A stretch of DNA of 60,948 nucleotides from contig CADAUZ010000023.1 in NCBI GenBank assembly GCA_902791215.1, positions 1-60,948 on the forward strand. The letters are read 5' to 3'. The notes below the pieces were generated by a model. That model was not told where the DNA came from and did not search any database. It saw only the letters and a list, made by a program, of their open reading frames with translations. Origin of the DNA: Oscillospiraceae bacterium. Its GTDB lineage: Bacteria; Bacillota; Clostridia; Oscillospirales; Oscillospiraceae. Numbering within the stretch: the stretch's first letter is position 1; every line of letters starts with the position of its first letter. Shown piece after piece: positions 49,096 to 57,621 of the stretch. The translations under genes were made by a program, and so were the position numbers.

Positions 49096-50028
49096 ATGAT
49101 CTACAACAACATTCTCGAGGCCATGGGACACACCCCGATGGTCCGTCTCAATAAGTTGCCCGCGCCCGGCAGCGCCGACATTCTGGTGAAGGTGGAGGCG
49201 CTGAACGTGGGCGGCTCCATCAAGAGCCGCACGGCGCTGAATATGATCGAGGAAGCCGAGCGGGCCGGACTCCTGACGCCGGACTCTGTGATCGTGGAGC
49301 CCACCAGCGGCAACCAGGGCATCGGCCTTGCGCTGGTCGGGGCCATCAAGGGCTACCGCACGGTGATCGTCATGCCCGACTCCGTGAGTGTGGAGCGGCG
49401 CAAGCTCGTCCATCACTACGGGGCGGAGGTGCGCCTTGTCCACGATGACGGGGATATCGGCAAATGTATCGAGGAATGCCTCCAGACCGCCCTGCGCATG
49501 CGGGAGGAAGACCCGAAGGTCTTCATCCCCCAGCAGTTTTCTAACCCCGACAACAAGTATGCCCACATCCGCTTCACCGCGCAGGAGATTTTGGAGCAGG
49601 TAGGCGGCCCGATCCACGGCTTTTGCAGCGGCATAGGCACCGGCGGCACCATCTCCGGCATCGGCGAGGTTTTGAAGGAGCAAAACCCCGACATGGAGAT
49701 CTGGGCAGTGGAACCGGAAAACGCTGCCATTCTCGCGGGCGGGTCCATCGGCACCCACATCCAGATGGGCATCGGCGACGGCATCATCCCGGAGATTTTG
49801 AACCAGCAGATCTACAGCGACATCTGCGTCATTACCGACGACGAGGCCCTCGAGACCGCGAGGCGCCTGACCAAGGAGGAGGGCCTGATGGTGGGCATCT
49901 CCAGCGGCACGAATGTGGCCGCGGCCCTGCGCCTGGCAAAGAAGCTGGGCCCGGGCAAGACGGTGGTCACGGTCCTGCCCGACACCGCCGAGCGCTACTT
50001 CTCCACCCCGCTCTTTGAAGGGGAATAA
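49096..50028 (+). CDS. cysK: Cysteine synthase (O-acetylserine sulfhydrylase)
   Basis: The 310-residue PLP enzyme has the lysine in GGSIKSR at residue 43, the substrate loop TSGNQGIGLAL (Gln where most CysK have Thr), and the phosphate-binding GTGGTISG. It makes cysteine from O-acetylserine and sulfide. No serine acetyltransferase gene is adjacent. The start follows GTGAGGT. It is monocistronic and followed by a strong terminator. A cystathionine beta-synthase role is less likely at this length. Confidence 0.93.
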   Translation: MIYNNILEAMGHTPMVRLNKLPAPGSADILVKVEALNVGGSIKSRTALNMIEEAERAGLLTPDSVIVEPTSGNQGIGLALVGAIKGYRTVIVMPDSVSVERRKLVHHYGAEVRLVHDDGDIGKCIEECLQTALRMREEDPKVFIPQQFSNPDNKYAHIRFTAQEILEQVGGPIHGFCSGIGTGGTISGIGEVLKEQNPDMEIWAVEPENAAILAGGSIGTHIQMGIGDGIIPEILNQQIYSDICVITDDEALETARRLTKEEGLMVGISSGTNVAAALRLAKKLGPGKTVVTVLPDTAERYFSTPLFEGE

Positions 50029-50038
50029 TTCTTATCAC

Positions 50039-50072
50039 AACGGCCTCGCCGATCGGCGAGGCCGTTTGTTTT
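50039..50072. terminator. Bidirectional terminator between cysK and trkH
   Basis: AACGGCCTCGCC/GGCGAGGCCGTT stem with a T-rich 3' side. Confidence 0.9.
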
Positions 50073-51510
50073 ACCGCTTTCTCCACACGCTGGGGGCGAA
50101 GAGGAACAGCACCGGGAAGATCTCCAGCCTGCCGAGCAGCATTTCCAAAATGAGCATCAGCTTGCTCGGGATCGAGAAAAAGGTGAAGTTCCCTGTCGGG
50201 CCGACCAGAGAAAGGCCTGGGCCGATGTTGGACATGCAGGCGATGGAGGCCGTGAGGTTTGTCACGAGATCGCGCCCGTCCAGCGAGAGCACCAGCACGC
50301 CCAGCGCGATGATGAACATATACACCTGAAAATAGACCAGGACGCTGCGCACGGTCTGGTCGCTGACGGCCTTGCCCTCAAACCAGATGCGCTTGACACG
50401 GGTAGGCAGGATCAATTGCTTGAGCTCGTAGAGGTAGGATTTAAAAAAGATGATGACGCGCGAGATCTTGAGGCCGCCCGCCGTGGACCCGGCACAGCCG
50501 CCCGCGAACATCAGCAGAACCAGAATCCAGCGGGAAAGCTCCGGCCACTTGTCAAAGTCGCAGGTGGCAAAGCCGGTGGTGCTGATGATGGTGGTGACCT
50601 GGAAGTAGGCGTAGCGAAGACCCTGCGCAAAGCCGCCGACGCTGCCCCTGATGTTCAGCGCGATCGTGAGCACCGCCGCCGCGATGATCGCGAGGAAGAC
50701 CCGCAGCTCCTCGCTCTTGAAGATCGCCCTGGCCTGCCCCAGCAGAATCAGATAAAAGAGGTTGAAGTTGCAGCCGAAGAGCAGCATGAAGGTGGCAATG
50801 ACCATCTCGATGTACACGCTGTCATATGCGGCGATGCTGGCTCCCCGGGTCGAGAAGCCGCCGGTGCCGGCGGTGGCAAAGGCGTGGAGGATGGCGTCAT
50901 AAAAGCTCATCCCTCCGCACAGCAGGAAAATTGCCTCCAGAAGCGTAAGCCCCAGATAGATGAGGTACAGGATGCGCGCGGTTTTGCGCGCCTTGGGTAC
51001 AAGCTTCGACACCGTCGGTCCCGGCACCTCGGCCCGCATGACGTGGATGTAGTGGTCGCCGGAGACGGGCAGGATCGCCGCGATGAAGACCAGGACGCCC
51101 ATGCCGCCCACCCAGTGGGTGAAGAGCCGCCAGAACATGCAGCCCCGGCTCATGGCCTCCACATCCGTGAGGATGCTGGAGCCCGTGGTGGTAAAGCCGG
51201 AGACGGTCTCAAACAGGGCGTCTATGTAATGGGGAATGTCCCCGGAGAGGACAAAGGGCAGCGCGCCGAAGGCGGACATCAGCACCCACGAAAGACCCAC
51301 CACCACAAAGCCCTCACGGGCAAAGAGGCTGTTGCTTCTGGGCTTTATGAAGTTGAGCCCGCCGCCGAGCAGTGCCAGCGGCAGCATGGTCCAAAGAAAG
51401 GGCAGGACGGATTCATGATACCACAGTGCCGCCGTCATCGGCAGCAGCAGCAAAATAGCCTCCGCCAGCAGCACCTTTCCCAGTATATTGCATACAACAC
51501 GGTAATTCAT
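50071..51510 (-). CDS. trkH: Potassium uptake channel subunit TrkH
   Basis: The 479-residue membrane protein has the four pore-loop repeats of TrkH/KtrB, visible as FETVSGFTTTGSSIL, FATAGTGGFSTRG, TTIISTTGFATCD and CMSNIGPGLS. It moves potassium across the membrane under control of a TrkA ring. Its start lies 12 bp after the trkA stop, with GGGAG upstream, so the two form an operon. Confidence 0.95.
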   Translation of the reverse strand: MNYRVVCNILGKVLLAEAILLLLPMTAALWYHESVLPFLWTMLPLALLGGGLNFIKPRSNSLFAREGFVVVGLSWVLMSAFGALPFVLSGDIPHYIDALFETVSGFTTTGSSILTDVEAMSRGCMFWRLFTHWVGGMGVLVFIAAILPVSGDHYIHVMRAEVPGPTVSKLVPKARKTARILYLIYLGLTLLEAIFLLCGGMSFYDAILHAFATAGTGGFSTRGASIAAYDSVYIEMVIATFMLLFGCNFNLFYLILLGQARAIFKSEELRVFLAIIAAAVLTIALNIRGSVGGFAQGLRYAYFQVTTIISTTGFATCDFDKWPELSRWILVLLMFAGGCAGSTAGGLKISRVIIFFKSYLYELKQLILPTRVKRIWFEGKAVSDQTVRSVLVYFQVYMFIIALGVLVLSLDGRDLVTNLTASIACMSNIGPGLSLVGPTGNFTFFSIPSKLMLILEMLLGRLEIFPVLFLFAPSVWRKR

Positions 51511-51522
51511 GTTCTAACTCCC

Positions 51523-52881
51523 TCAGGTGAGGATATCGTCCAGCGTCACTACGCTGCTGCCCGCCGTGATGACCACGGCCTTGTCTCCGGGCTGGAGGGC
51601 AGTTTTGCCGTCAGGCAGGAAGCTCTTGCCGCCGCGCACCACCGCCGAGATGAGCACCCCGGGCTTTAAGCGCAGCTCCATGAGGGTCTTGCACGCGCAG
51701 GCGGCCTTCGCGCCGACGACAAACTCTGTCGCCGTCACGTCCCGGTTGCCGAGGTAGTAGAGCGCCTCGATGGTAGACTTATCGGAGGCGTGGGCAAGGC
51801 CGCGCACATAGCCCTCGATCCGCTCCGCCACCAGGTTTTTGGGGGAGAGCGTCGTGTCCGGGAACACGTCGCGCAAAAGGTCTGTAAACTTCTCGTTGTT
51901 GATCTTCGACACCACCTTCTCCACGCCCAGCTTCTCGGCATACATGGAGAGGATGATGTTTTCCTCGTCGATATTGGTCAGGGCCACGAAGCCGTCCGCG
52001 TCCTGGATGCCGCTCTGGGCAAGAACGGTGGTGTCGGTGCCGTCGGCGCAGACCACATCCGCGTCCTGCAAAAGCTCCGCCAGCTTCTGGCAGCGCTCGT
52101 TGCTGCTCTCGATGATGGTGACGGAAACGCCGGTGGCCTCCAGAAGCTGGGTAAGGTAGACTGCAATGCGGCTGCCGCCCAGGATGAGCACGTTTTTGGC
52201 CGGCTTCTGGTAAGCTCCCATCGCCTCAAAGAATTTGCGCAGCGTTTTCGGCTGGGCCGTGACGGAGATGCTGTCTCCCGCCTGGAGGACGAAATTGCCG
52301 TCGGGGATTTGTACTCTTCCGCCGCGCTCGACCGCGCAGACGAGCACCTTCTTCTCGCGCTCCGGGGGCAGCCTTTTCAGGGCCAGTCCGTTCAAGCGGC
52401 TGCGCTCTGGGATGCGGAAGGTGACGATCTCCAGCTCACAGTCGGGAAAGCTGTCCACCTGGGTCGCCGCCGGGAACTGCAAAACCCGGGAGATCTCCTC
52501 CGCCGTGACATAGTCGGGGTTAATGGCAAGGCTCAGGTCCATGATCTCCCGCAGAGATTCGCCGCTGTCGAGGTACTGCTGGTTGCGGAGCCGGGCGATG
52601 GTGTGGCCCGCGCCCATCCGCCGGGCAAACTGGCAGGCGACGAGATTGGCCTCATCGTTGCCGGTGGCAGCGATGAAGACCTCGCACTTGCCCGCCTCCG
52701 CCTCGCGCAGCACGCTCGGCGCGGCGCAGCTGCCGCAGCAGATCATGGCGTCCATGGCGTTGGACGCGGCCTCCAGCACCTCGGGCTTTTCGTCGATGAG
52801 GGTGATGTCATGCCCCTCCCGGCACAGCCTCTGGGCCACGGTAAAGCCCACCTTTCCCGTACCGGCGATCACGATTTTCAT
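51523..52881 (-). CDS. trkA: Trk potassium system nucleotide-gating protein TrkA
   Basis: The 452-residue protein is a duplicated RCK unit: a Rossmann fold at the start (IVIAGTGKVGFTVAQRL) and again near residue 225 (NVLILGGSRIAVYLTQLL), each followed by a TrkA-C domain. It binds NAD(H)/ATP and gates TrkH. It is the first gene of the trkA-trkH operon. Note the CCGSCAAPS stretch after the first fold, unusual but outside the nucleotide loop. Confidence 0.95.
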   Translation of the reverse strand: MKIVIAGTGKVGFTVAQRLCREGHDITLIDEKPEVLEAASNAMDAMICCGSCAAPSVLREAEAGKCEVFIAATGNDEANLVACQFARRMGAGHTIARLRNQQYLDSGESLREIMDLSLAINPDYVTAEEISRVLQFPAATQVDSFPDCELEIVTFRIPERSRLNGLALKRLPPEREKKVLVCAVERGGRVQIPDGNFVLQAGDSISVTAQPKTLRKFFEAMGAYQKPAKNVLILGGSRIAVYLTQLLEATGVSVTIIESSNERCQKLAELLQDADVVCADGTDTTVLAQSGIQDADGFVALTNIDEENIILSMYAEKLGVEKVVSKINNEKFTDLLRDVFPDTTLSPKNLVAERIEGYVRGLAHASDKSTIEALYYLGNRDVTATEFVVGAKAACACKTLMELRLKPGVLISAVVRGGKSFLPDGKTALQPGDKAVVITAGSSVVTLDDILT

Positions 52882-53022
52882 ACAGAATCACTCCCGCTGT
52901 AAAAGACATGTTAAGATTTGTTTATTATAGCATATGCACGGCTTAAGCGCAACAACGGGCTTTTCTCAAAGCAAAACCTGTGGTATACTGTTCAAAAGGC
53001 AAACCACAGGGAGGCAAAGCAT

Positions 53023-54129
53023 ATGGACAACAGCAAAATCCGTGAACAGCAGATCACCCGCACAAGCGTGATCGGCATTGTGACAAACGTGCTTCTGGCC
53101 GTCTTCAAGGCGGCGGTGGGCCTTTTGTCCAACTCCATTGCCATCGTGCTCGACGCGGTCAACAATCTGACTGACGCCATGAGCTCGGTCATCACGATTC
53201 TGGGCGTCAAGCTCGCCCGGCGCCGCCCGGACGACAAGCATCCCTTCGGCTACGGGCGCATCGAGTATTTCAGCGCCATCATCATCGCGGCCATCGTCCT
53301 GGCCGCGGGCGCGACCTCTCTCGTCGAATCGGTCAAGAAGATCATTCACCCCGAGACCCCGGACTACAGCGCCGTGACGCTCATCATCGTGGCGGTGGCC
53401 GTGGTGGTCAAGCTCATCCTGGGGCGCTATGTCAAGAGCCAGGGCGAGAAGTACAACTCCGAGGCGCTCATCGCCTCCGGCTCGGACGCAAGCTTCGACG
53501 CCATCATCTCCGCCTCCACCCTGGTCGGCGCGGTCATCAACCTGGTCTTCAAACTCAACCTCGACGGCATCATCGGTGCGGTCATCTCCTGCTTCATCCT
53601 CAAGGCGGGCTTTGAAATGCTCCTCGACTCCATCAGCGACATTCTCGGCAGCCGCCCCGACAGCGAGATCACCCGCCAGATCAGCGACTGCGTGAAGGAG
53701 GTCCCGGGCGTGCTCGGCGCCTACGACCTGATCCTGCACAACTACGGCCCCGACACCGCCATCGGCTCCATCCATGTGGAAGTTCCGGACACCATGGACG
53801 GGCGCAGCCTGCACACCATGACCCGCACGATCCAGAGCAAGGTGCTCGAGCGCTTCCACATCTTCCTGACCGTTGGCTTCTACGCCATCGCCACCGACCG
53901 GCAGGCGGACTTTGAAAAAATCAACGCCGCCGCGAAAAAACACCCCGGCGTGCTCGGCACCCACGGCGTCTACTTTGACGACGAGCACAAGACCCTGAGC
54001 TTCGACGTGCTGGTCGACTTCACGGTGCGCGACAAGCAGGGGCTGTGCGAGGCCATCCGCACCGAGCTCAAGCCCCTCTTTCCCGGCTATGAGATTCTGA
54101 TCAACCTCGACACCAATTACAGCGACTGA
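53023..54129 (+). CDS. Cation diffusion facilitator (CDF) metal transporter
   Basis: The 368-residue protein has the CDF metal sites: DAVNNLTDAMSS in helix 2, HPFGYGRIEY between helices and SDASFDAIIS in helix 5, followed by a long cytoplasmic C-terminal domain with many histidines in separate positions. It exports Zn, Mn or Fe in exchange for protons. The start at 53023 follows GGGAGG; the frame is open upstream but has no site. The metal cannot be fixed by eye. Confidence 0.93.
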   Translation: MDNSKIREQQITRTSVIGIVTNVLLAVFKAAVGLLSNSIAIVLDAVNNLTDAMSSVITILGVKLARRRPDDKHPFGYGRIEYFSAIIIAAIVLAAGATSLVESVKKIIHPETPDYSAVTLIIVAVAVVVKLILGRYVKSQGEKYNSEALIASGSDASFDAIISASTLVGAVINLVFKLNLDGIIGAVISCFILKAGFEMLLDSISDILGSRPDSEITRQISDCVKEVPGVLGAYDLILHNYGPDTAIGSIHVEVPDTMDGRSLHTMTRTIQSKVLERFHIFLTVGFYAIATDRQADFEKINAAAKKHPGVLGTHGVYFDDEHKTLSFDVLVDFTVRDKQGLCEAIRTELKPLFPGYEILINLDTNYSD

Positions 54130-54168
54130 TCGCCCGCCACAAGCATTCAAATCCCATAAAAAACGCGT

Positions 54169-54240
54169 CATCCTGAGCGCCAGCGAAGGATCTTCTGCTT
54201 CCCATGTGTTGGGGAAAGATCCTTCGCTTCGCTCAGGATG
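54169..54240. repeat. Dispersed palindromic repeat (CATCCTGAGCG type)
   Basis: A 72-bp near-perfect inverted repeat: CATCCTGAGCG..AGCGAAGGATCTT on the left (54169-54194) and its complement on the right (54216-54240), with one indel and a 21-base loop. It lies between convergent genes and may also act as a terminator. Closely similar repeats are, from memory, widespread in bacterial genomes. Confidence 0.8.
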
Positions 54241-54251
54241 ACCTTTTTGTT

Positions 54252-55139
54252 TCAGTCCACTCGCTCGCTGCCCCAGAAGAACAGGGCTACGGTACCGGGG
54301 CCGGTGTGCGCCCCGATCAGGCCGCCGATGTTGTTGATGAGCACCTTGCCGTTGAGCTTCGGGAACTTCTCTTCCACGAGGCGGGCAACCTCCTCGGCAT
54401 CCTCCCGGCAGGCGGACATGGAGATGAAGCACTTGCCGTCGTAATCCGCGCCGCCCTCGGCGTTTTCGACCATGCGCTGCACGATCTCCCTGATGACGTT
54501 TTTCTTGGTGCGGATCTTCTGCCGCGGTACGAGCCGCCCGGCGTCGTCCATATTCAGCAGCGGGCAGATCTCAAACACGCCGCCGAAGAAGGCCGCCGTT
54601 TTGGAGATACGGCCGCCGCGCACATAGCTTGAAAGGTCCGTGGAGAAAAACCAGTGGTGTACCTTGAGCCTGTTTTCCACGATCCAGTTGGCAAGCTCCC
54701 TTGCGCTCAGGCCCTTGTCGCGCATGGCGGCGGCGGTGTCCAGCAGCAGGCCGTAGCCCGAGGACGCGCCAAGGGAGTCGATGATGTGGATCTGTCGAGC
54801 GGGGTAGCGCTCCCTGACGATAAGGGCCGCGCTGCGTGCGGAGTTATAGGTGCCCGAGATGCCGGAGGAGAGGGTCACATGGACGATATCCTTGCCCTGC
54901 TCGCAGAAGGTGCTGAAGTAATCCACATACTCGGCGATATTGACCTGTGAGGTCTTGGTCATGGCCCCCTCGGACATGCGGCGGTAAAACTCCTCGGCGG
55001 ACATCGTGGCGCCCAGGTCGTCGGGATAGAGCACATCGTCCATCATATAGTGGAAGCAGATGTACTTGACATTGATGCGTTCAAAATGCTCCTTCGTCAG
55101 ATCGGCGGCGGAGCAGCCGCTTAAAATATAGTCAGCCAT
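54252..55139 (-). CDS. DegV-family fatty-acid-binding protein
   Basis: The 295-residue protein follows the DegV plan: an N-terminal domain ending EFYRRM..GAMTKTSQVN, then VHVTLSSGISGTYNSA, LRVHHWFF-like strand (KVHHWFF), LSSYVRGGRISK and the C-terminal GGLIGAHTGPGTVALFF. DegV (FakB-type) proteins bind fatty acids and present them to the kinase FakA; no fakA is in the window. It is monocistronic. Confidence 0.93.
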   Translation of the reverse strand: MADYILSGCSAADLTKEHFERINVKYICFHYMMDDVLYPDDLGATMSAEEFYRRMSEGAMTKTSQVNIAEYVDYFSTFCEQGKDIVHVTLSSGISGTYNSARSAALIVRERYPARQIHIIDSLGASSGYGLLLDTAAAMRDKGLSARELANWIVENRLKVHHWFFSTDLSSYVRGGRISKTAAFFGGVFEICPLLNMDDAGRLVPRQKIRTKKNVIREIVQRMVENAEGGADYDGKCFISMSACREDAEEVARLVEEKFPKLNGKVLINNIGGLIGAHTGPGTVALFFWGSERVD

Positions 55140-55222
55140 AAGCTCAGTCCTTTCCGTTTCATGCTGCGTTTATTCTACCCAAAACCGCTCCGCGAGGCAA
55201 GCGGAAGAGGCTCTACGATCCG

Positions 55223-55260
55223 AAAAAGCCGACTCTACAAATCGTAGAGTCGGCTTTTTT
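55223..55260. terminator. Strong hairpin with A and T flanks
   Basis: AAAAAGCCGACTCTAC/GTAGAGTCGGCTTTTTT (one base offset), ending the XRE regulator gene on the minus strand and separating it from degV. Confidence 0.9.
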
Positions 55261-55871
55261 CAAGGCTTTGCGGGCTTTTTGCGCTTGGGTCGCCTGCGGA
55301 TGTTGCACACGAGGAACACCATCGCCACCGCCGGCACGGCAATCAGAAACAGCTGCCAGTTATTGCCGTACGGCAGCGTCAGCACGTAGATCAAAACGAA
55401 AACACTCAGCACCAGCGCCGCCAGCATATACTGTAAATTTTTGGTTCTCTTGAAATAAAGGCTCAGGCCCAGGTACACGATGGCCGACGCCGTCAGCCCC
55501 ACGAAGAAGGCCTGCCAGTAGATATAGCCCATCCACCACAGCACGACAAATCCTGTCAGCGCCATGGTCCAGACGCCGACGATGGCCACCGCGTAGATCA
55601 TGCCGCGGCTGTACTGCGGTCCTTCGTCCTCCTGATCCGGCGGGACCCATGCGTCGTGGGAGGAGAGAATGTAGTCCACCGTCACGCCGAAAATCTCCGC
55701 CAGGCGCGTGAGCACCCAGGCATCGGGGATGGCCTCGCCGCGCTCCCACTTGGAGACGGATTTGTCCGAGTAGTTCAGCTTCGCGCCAAGCTCCGCCTGG
55801 GTCAGTCCCGCGGCCGTGCGCAGGCGGATGAGGTTGCTTGCGCAGATGAGTTTGAGTTCAGAAAGCTCCAT
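55260..55871 (-). CDS. XRE-family regulator with membrane-spanning C-terminus
   Basis: The 203-residue protein has an N-terminal Cro/CI helix-turn-helix (AAGLTQAELGAKLNYSDKSVSKWERGEAIPDAWVLTRLAEIFGVTVDYIL, residues 20-68) and then four hydrophobic helices (about 88-190), ending in a basic tail. It is a DNA-binding protein held at the membrane, a known combination in Firmicutes that may sense envelope or ligand signals. The start at 55871 follows GGCAGGA. Targets are unknown. Confidence 0.88.
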   Translation of the reverse strand: MELSELKLICASNLIRLRTAAGLTQAELGAKLNYSDKSVSKWERGEAIPDAWVLTRLAEIFGVTVDYILSSHDAWVPPDQEDEGPQYSRGMIYAVAIVGVWTMALTGFVVLWWMGYIYWQAFFVGLTASAIVYLGLSLYFKRTKNLQYMLAALVLSVFVLIYVLTLPYGNNWQLFLIAVPAVAMVFLVCNIRRRPKRKKPAKP

Positions 55872-56021
55872 GGTCCTGCCCTGTGTCGTAATTTCCGAAT
55901 ATCCAACGGGCACATTATACCACCGCGGCGGTTTTTATTCAACCGGAATCGCAGCCATACGCTCGTCATGTCCCCGTCCGGGCTCGCATAGACTAAAGCA
56001 TCAAAAACTGCGGAGGTTACG

Positions 56022-56582
56022 ATGAAACGACTGATTATCCCGATCCTGCTGTGCGTCCTGCTGCTCACCGCCTGCGGCAAGCGCCGGGGCGAGGGCGACT
56101 TTCGCGCCTTTGCCGAACGTCTGAACAGTCTTGATGCTCTCTCCTTCACCGCCCAGGTGCGGGCCGAATATGAGCACAAGACCGCCCGCTTCGCTCTGGC
56201 CTACGAGGAGAACAGCGAGGGCGGGCGCGTGACGGTGCTGGCCCCGGATCTCATCCGCGGGGTGTCGGCGCGGGTAAAGCCCGGCAGCTCCACGCTGGAA
56301 TACGACAGTGTGGTGCTGGATACCGGGTCGCTCGACTCCTTCGGGCTCTCGCCGCTGTCGTCTCTGCCCGCGATGCTGCGTGCCATGCGCCTGGGCCATG
56401 TGGACAGCATCTGGGACGAGGACGGCAAGACCGTCGTCATGCTCGAGCCGGACGACGAGCTCCGGTGCAGCGTCTGGTTTTCCAAGCCCGACATGCGTCC
56501 CCTGCGCGCCGAGCTCATCACCGACGGCCGCGTGACGGTCTATGTCGAAATCAGCGACTGGACCGAAGGCGCAAAGCCGTGA
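56022..56582 (+). CDS. Lipoprotein, possibly LolA/GerS-like fold
   Basis: The 186-residue protein has a lipoprotein signal ending LLTACG (Cys18). The mature part begins with a helix (GDFRAFAERLNSLDALSFTAQVRAEY) and continues with alternating strands, a layout that recalls LolA-like lipoproteins such as GerS of spore-forming Clostridia. I cannot prove this by eye. It is divergent from the XRE regulator and 110 bp upstream of the EFR1 gene. A divergent promoter lies within the 150-bp gap before it. Confidence 0.7.
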   Translation: MKRLIIPILLCVLLLTACGKRRGEGDFRAFAERLNSLDALSFTAQVRAEYEHKTARFALAYEENSEGGRVTVLAPDLIRGVSARVKPGSSTLEYDSVVLDTGSLDSFGLSPLSSLPAMLRAMRLGHVDSIWDEDGKTVVMLEPDDELRCSVWFSKPDMRPLRAELITDGRVTVYVEISDWTEGAKP

Positions 56583-56692
56583 GCGCTTGCAGCCCTTTTG
56601 CGCAGGGGCAAAAGCCGTTGCCTTTCCGTGAAATCTGTGATAAAGTACAGCCATGCAGATACCGACCTGAGAAGAAGGAAGGACGATGCTCC

Positions 56693-57505
56693 ATGATCCT
56701 GTATTTCAGCGCCACCGGCAACACAAAATTCATTGCGGAGGAGCTTGCGCGCAGGCTCGACGACGCCGTGCTGGATCTGCGCGGCAAAATCCGGGATCAC
56801 GATTACGCCCCTGTCCGCTCGGAAAAACCCTTCGTCATCTGCTCACCGGTGTATGTGTGTGAGCCGCCAGGCTTTCTGACCGAATATCTGCGCAAAACGC
56901 CGCTTGTCGGCAATCAGGACGCGTATTTTGTTTTCACCAGCGGCGGCTATTCGGGCATCAGCGCCTATCTGGCCCGCCGCCTTGCGCGAAAAAAGCAAAT
57001 GCGGTACCAGGGCAGCGCCGACTTCAAGATGCCGCGCAGCTATCTGATCAGCAGCGCCTACCCGCCGCTGGAGAAGGATGAGATCGAGGCGCGCATCCGC
57101 GGGTGTGCCGCAAAGCTCCCGGAGACGGCGGAAACGATCCGCCGCGGAGAAACGCTCAAATCCCGCCATATCTGGCTGTGGGAAAAGCTGGTCACGCTCC
57201 CCTTCACGCCGGTATGGGTGCGCCTGCGTCAGGGGACAAAGGACTTTTTTGTGACAGACGCCTGCATCTCCTGCGGCAAATGTGAGCGCGGCTGTCCATT
57301 GCGCGTGATCCGGATGGAGAACGGAAGACCGGTCTGGCAAACCGGGAGCTGTGCCCACTGCATGGCCTGTATCCAGAACTGTCCCGTTGGGGCGATCGAA
57401 TACGGCAAGCTGACGCAGGGCAAGGAGCGCTACCGCTTTGAAAAATTCCGTTATGTGCTCTCCGGCGGAAAGCCTGCCCCCGCGCCGCAGGAAACGAAGC
57501 CCTGA
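56693..57505 (+). CDS. EFR1-family flavodoxin fused to two 4Fe-4S clusters
   Basis: The 270-residue protein has an N-terminal flavodoxin-like domain (MILYFSATGNTKFIAEEL, FMN phosphate loop) and a C-terminal bacterial ferredoxin domain with CISCGKCERGC and CAHCMACIQNC motifs. It belongs to the EFR1 electron-carrier family of anaerobes. GAAGGAAGGA precedes the ATG. It lies upstream of the interrupted sigma gene with its own untranslated gap; the relation to sporulation is unclear. Confidence 0.92.
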   Translation: MILYFSATGNTKFIAEELARRLDDAVLDLRGKIRDHDYAPVRSEKPFVICSPVYVCEPPGFLTEYLRKTPLVGNQDAYFVFTSGGYSGISAYLARRLARKKQMRYQGSADFKMPRSYLISSAYPPLEKDEIEARIRGCAAKLPETAETIRRGETLKSRHIWLWEKLVTLPFTPVWVRLRQGTKDFFVTDACISCGKCERGCPLRVIRMENGRPVWQTGSCAHCMACIQNCPVGAIEYGKLTQGKERYRFEKFRYVLSGGKPAPAPQETKP

Positions 57506-57558
57506 TCCGCATCCTCCTTTTGACAAGCCTGCCTGCCGTGTTTCGACTTGCACTTTCT

Positions 57559-57588
57559 GTATCAAATTTCCCGGCGCGGGAAATACTA
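57559..57588 (+). promoter_or_regulatory. Forespore sigma-F/sigma-G-type promoter of the sigG-like gene
   Basis: The -10 region GGAAATACTA (57579-57588) fits the sigma-F consensus GGnnAnAnTw at every position. Fifteen bases upstream lies GTATC (57559-57563), four of five matches to the -35 consensus GyATA. B. subtilis sigG is itself transcribed by sigma-F and sigma-G RNA polymerase, so the site fits its gene. Confidence 0.75.
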
Positions 57589-57617
57589 ACACCACTCTTT
57601 CAAAAAGGAGTGGTGTT
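57588..57617 (+). promoter_or_regulatory. Leader hairpin covering the sigG ribosome binding site
   Basis: Perfect 10-base arms AACACCACTC (57588-57597) and GAGTGGTGTT (57608-57617) enclose a 10-base loop. The ribosome binding site AAGGAG (57605-57610) lies partly in the right arm, 12 bases before the ATG. It may limit translation or terminate transcription (T run after it). A hairpin in the B. subtilis sigG leader has been reported to restrain expression. Confidence 0.7.
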
Positions 57618-57621
57618 TTTC

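Noticed and set aside
52966-54432. 488-codon minus-strand frame opposite the CDF transporter
   Set aside because: It reads through the CATCCTGAGCG repeat and is antisense to a well-marked transporter gene.
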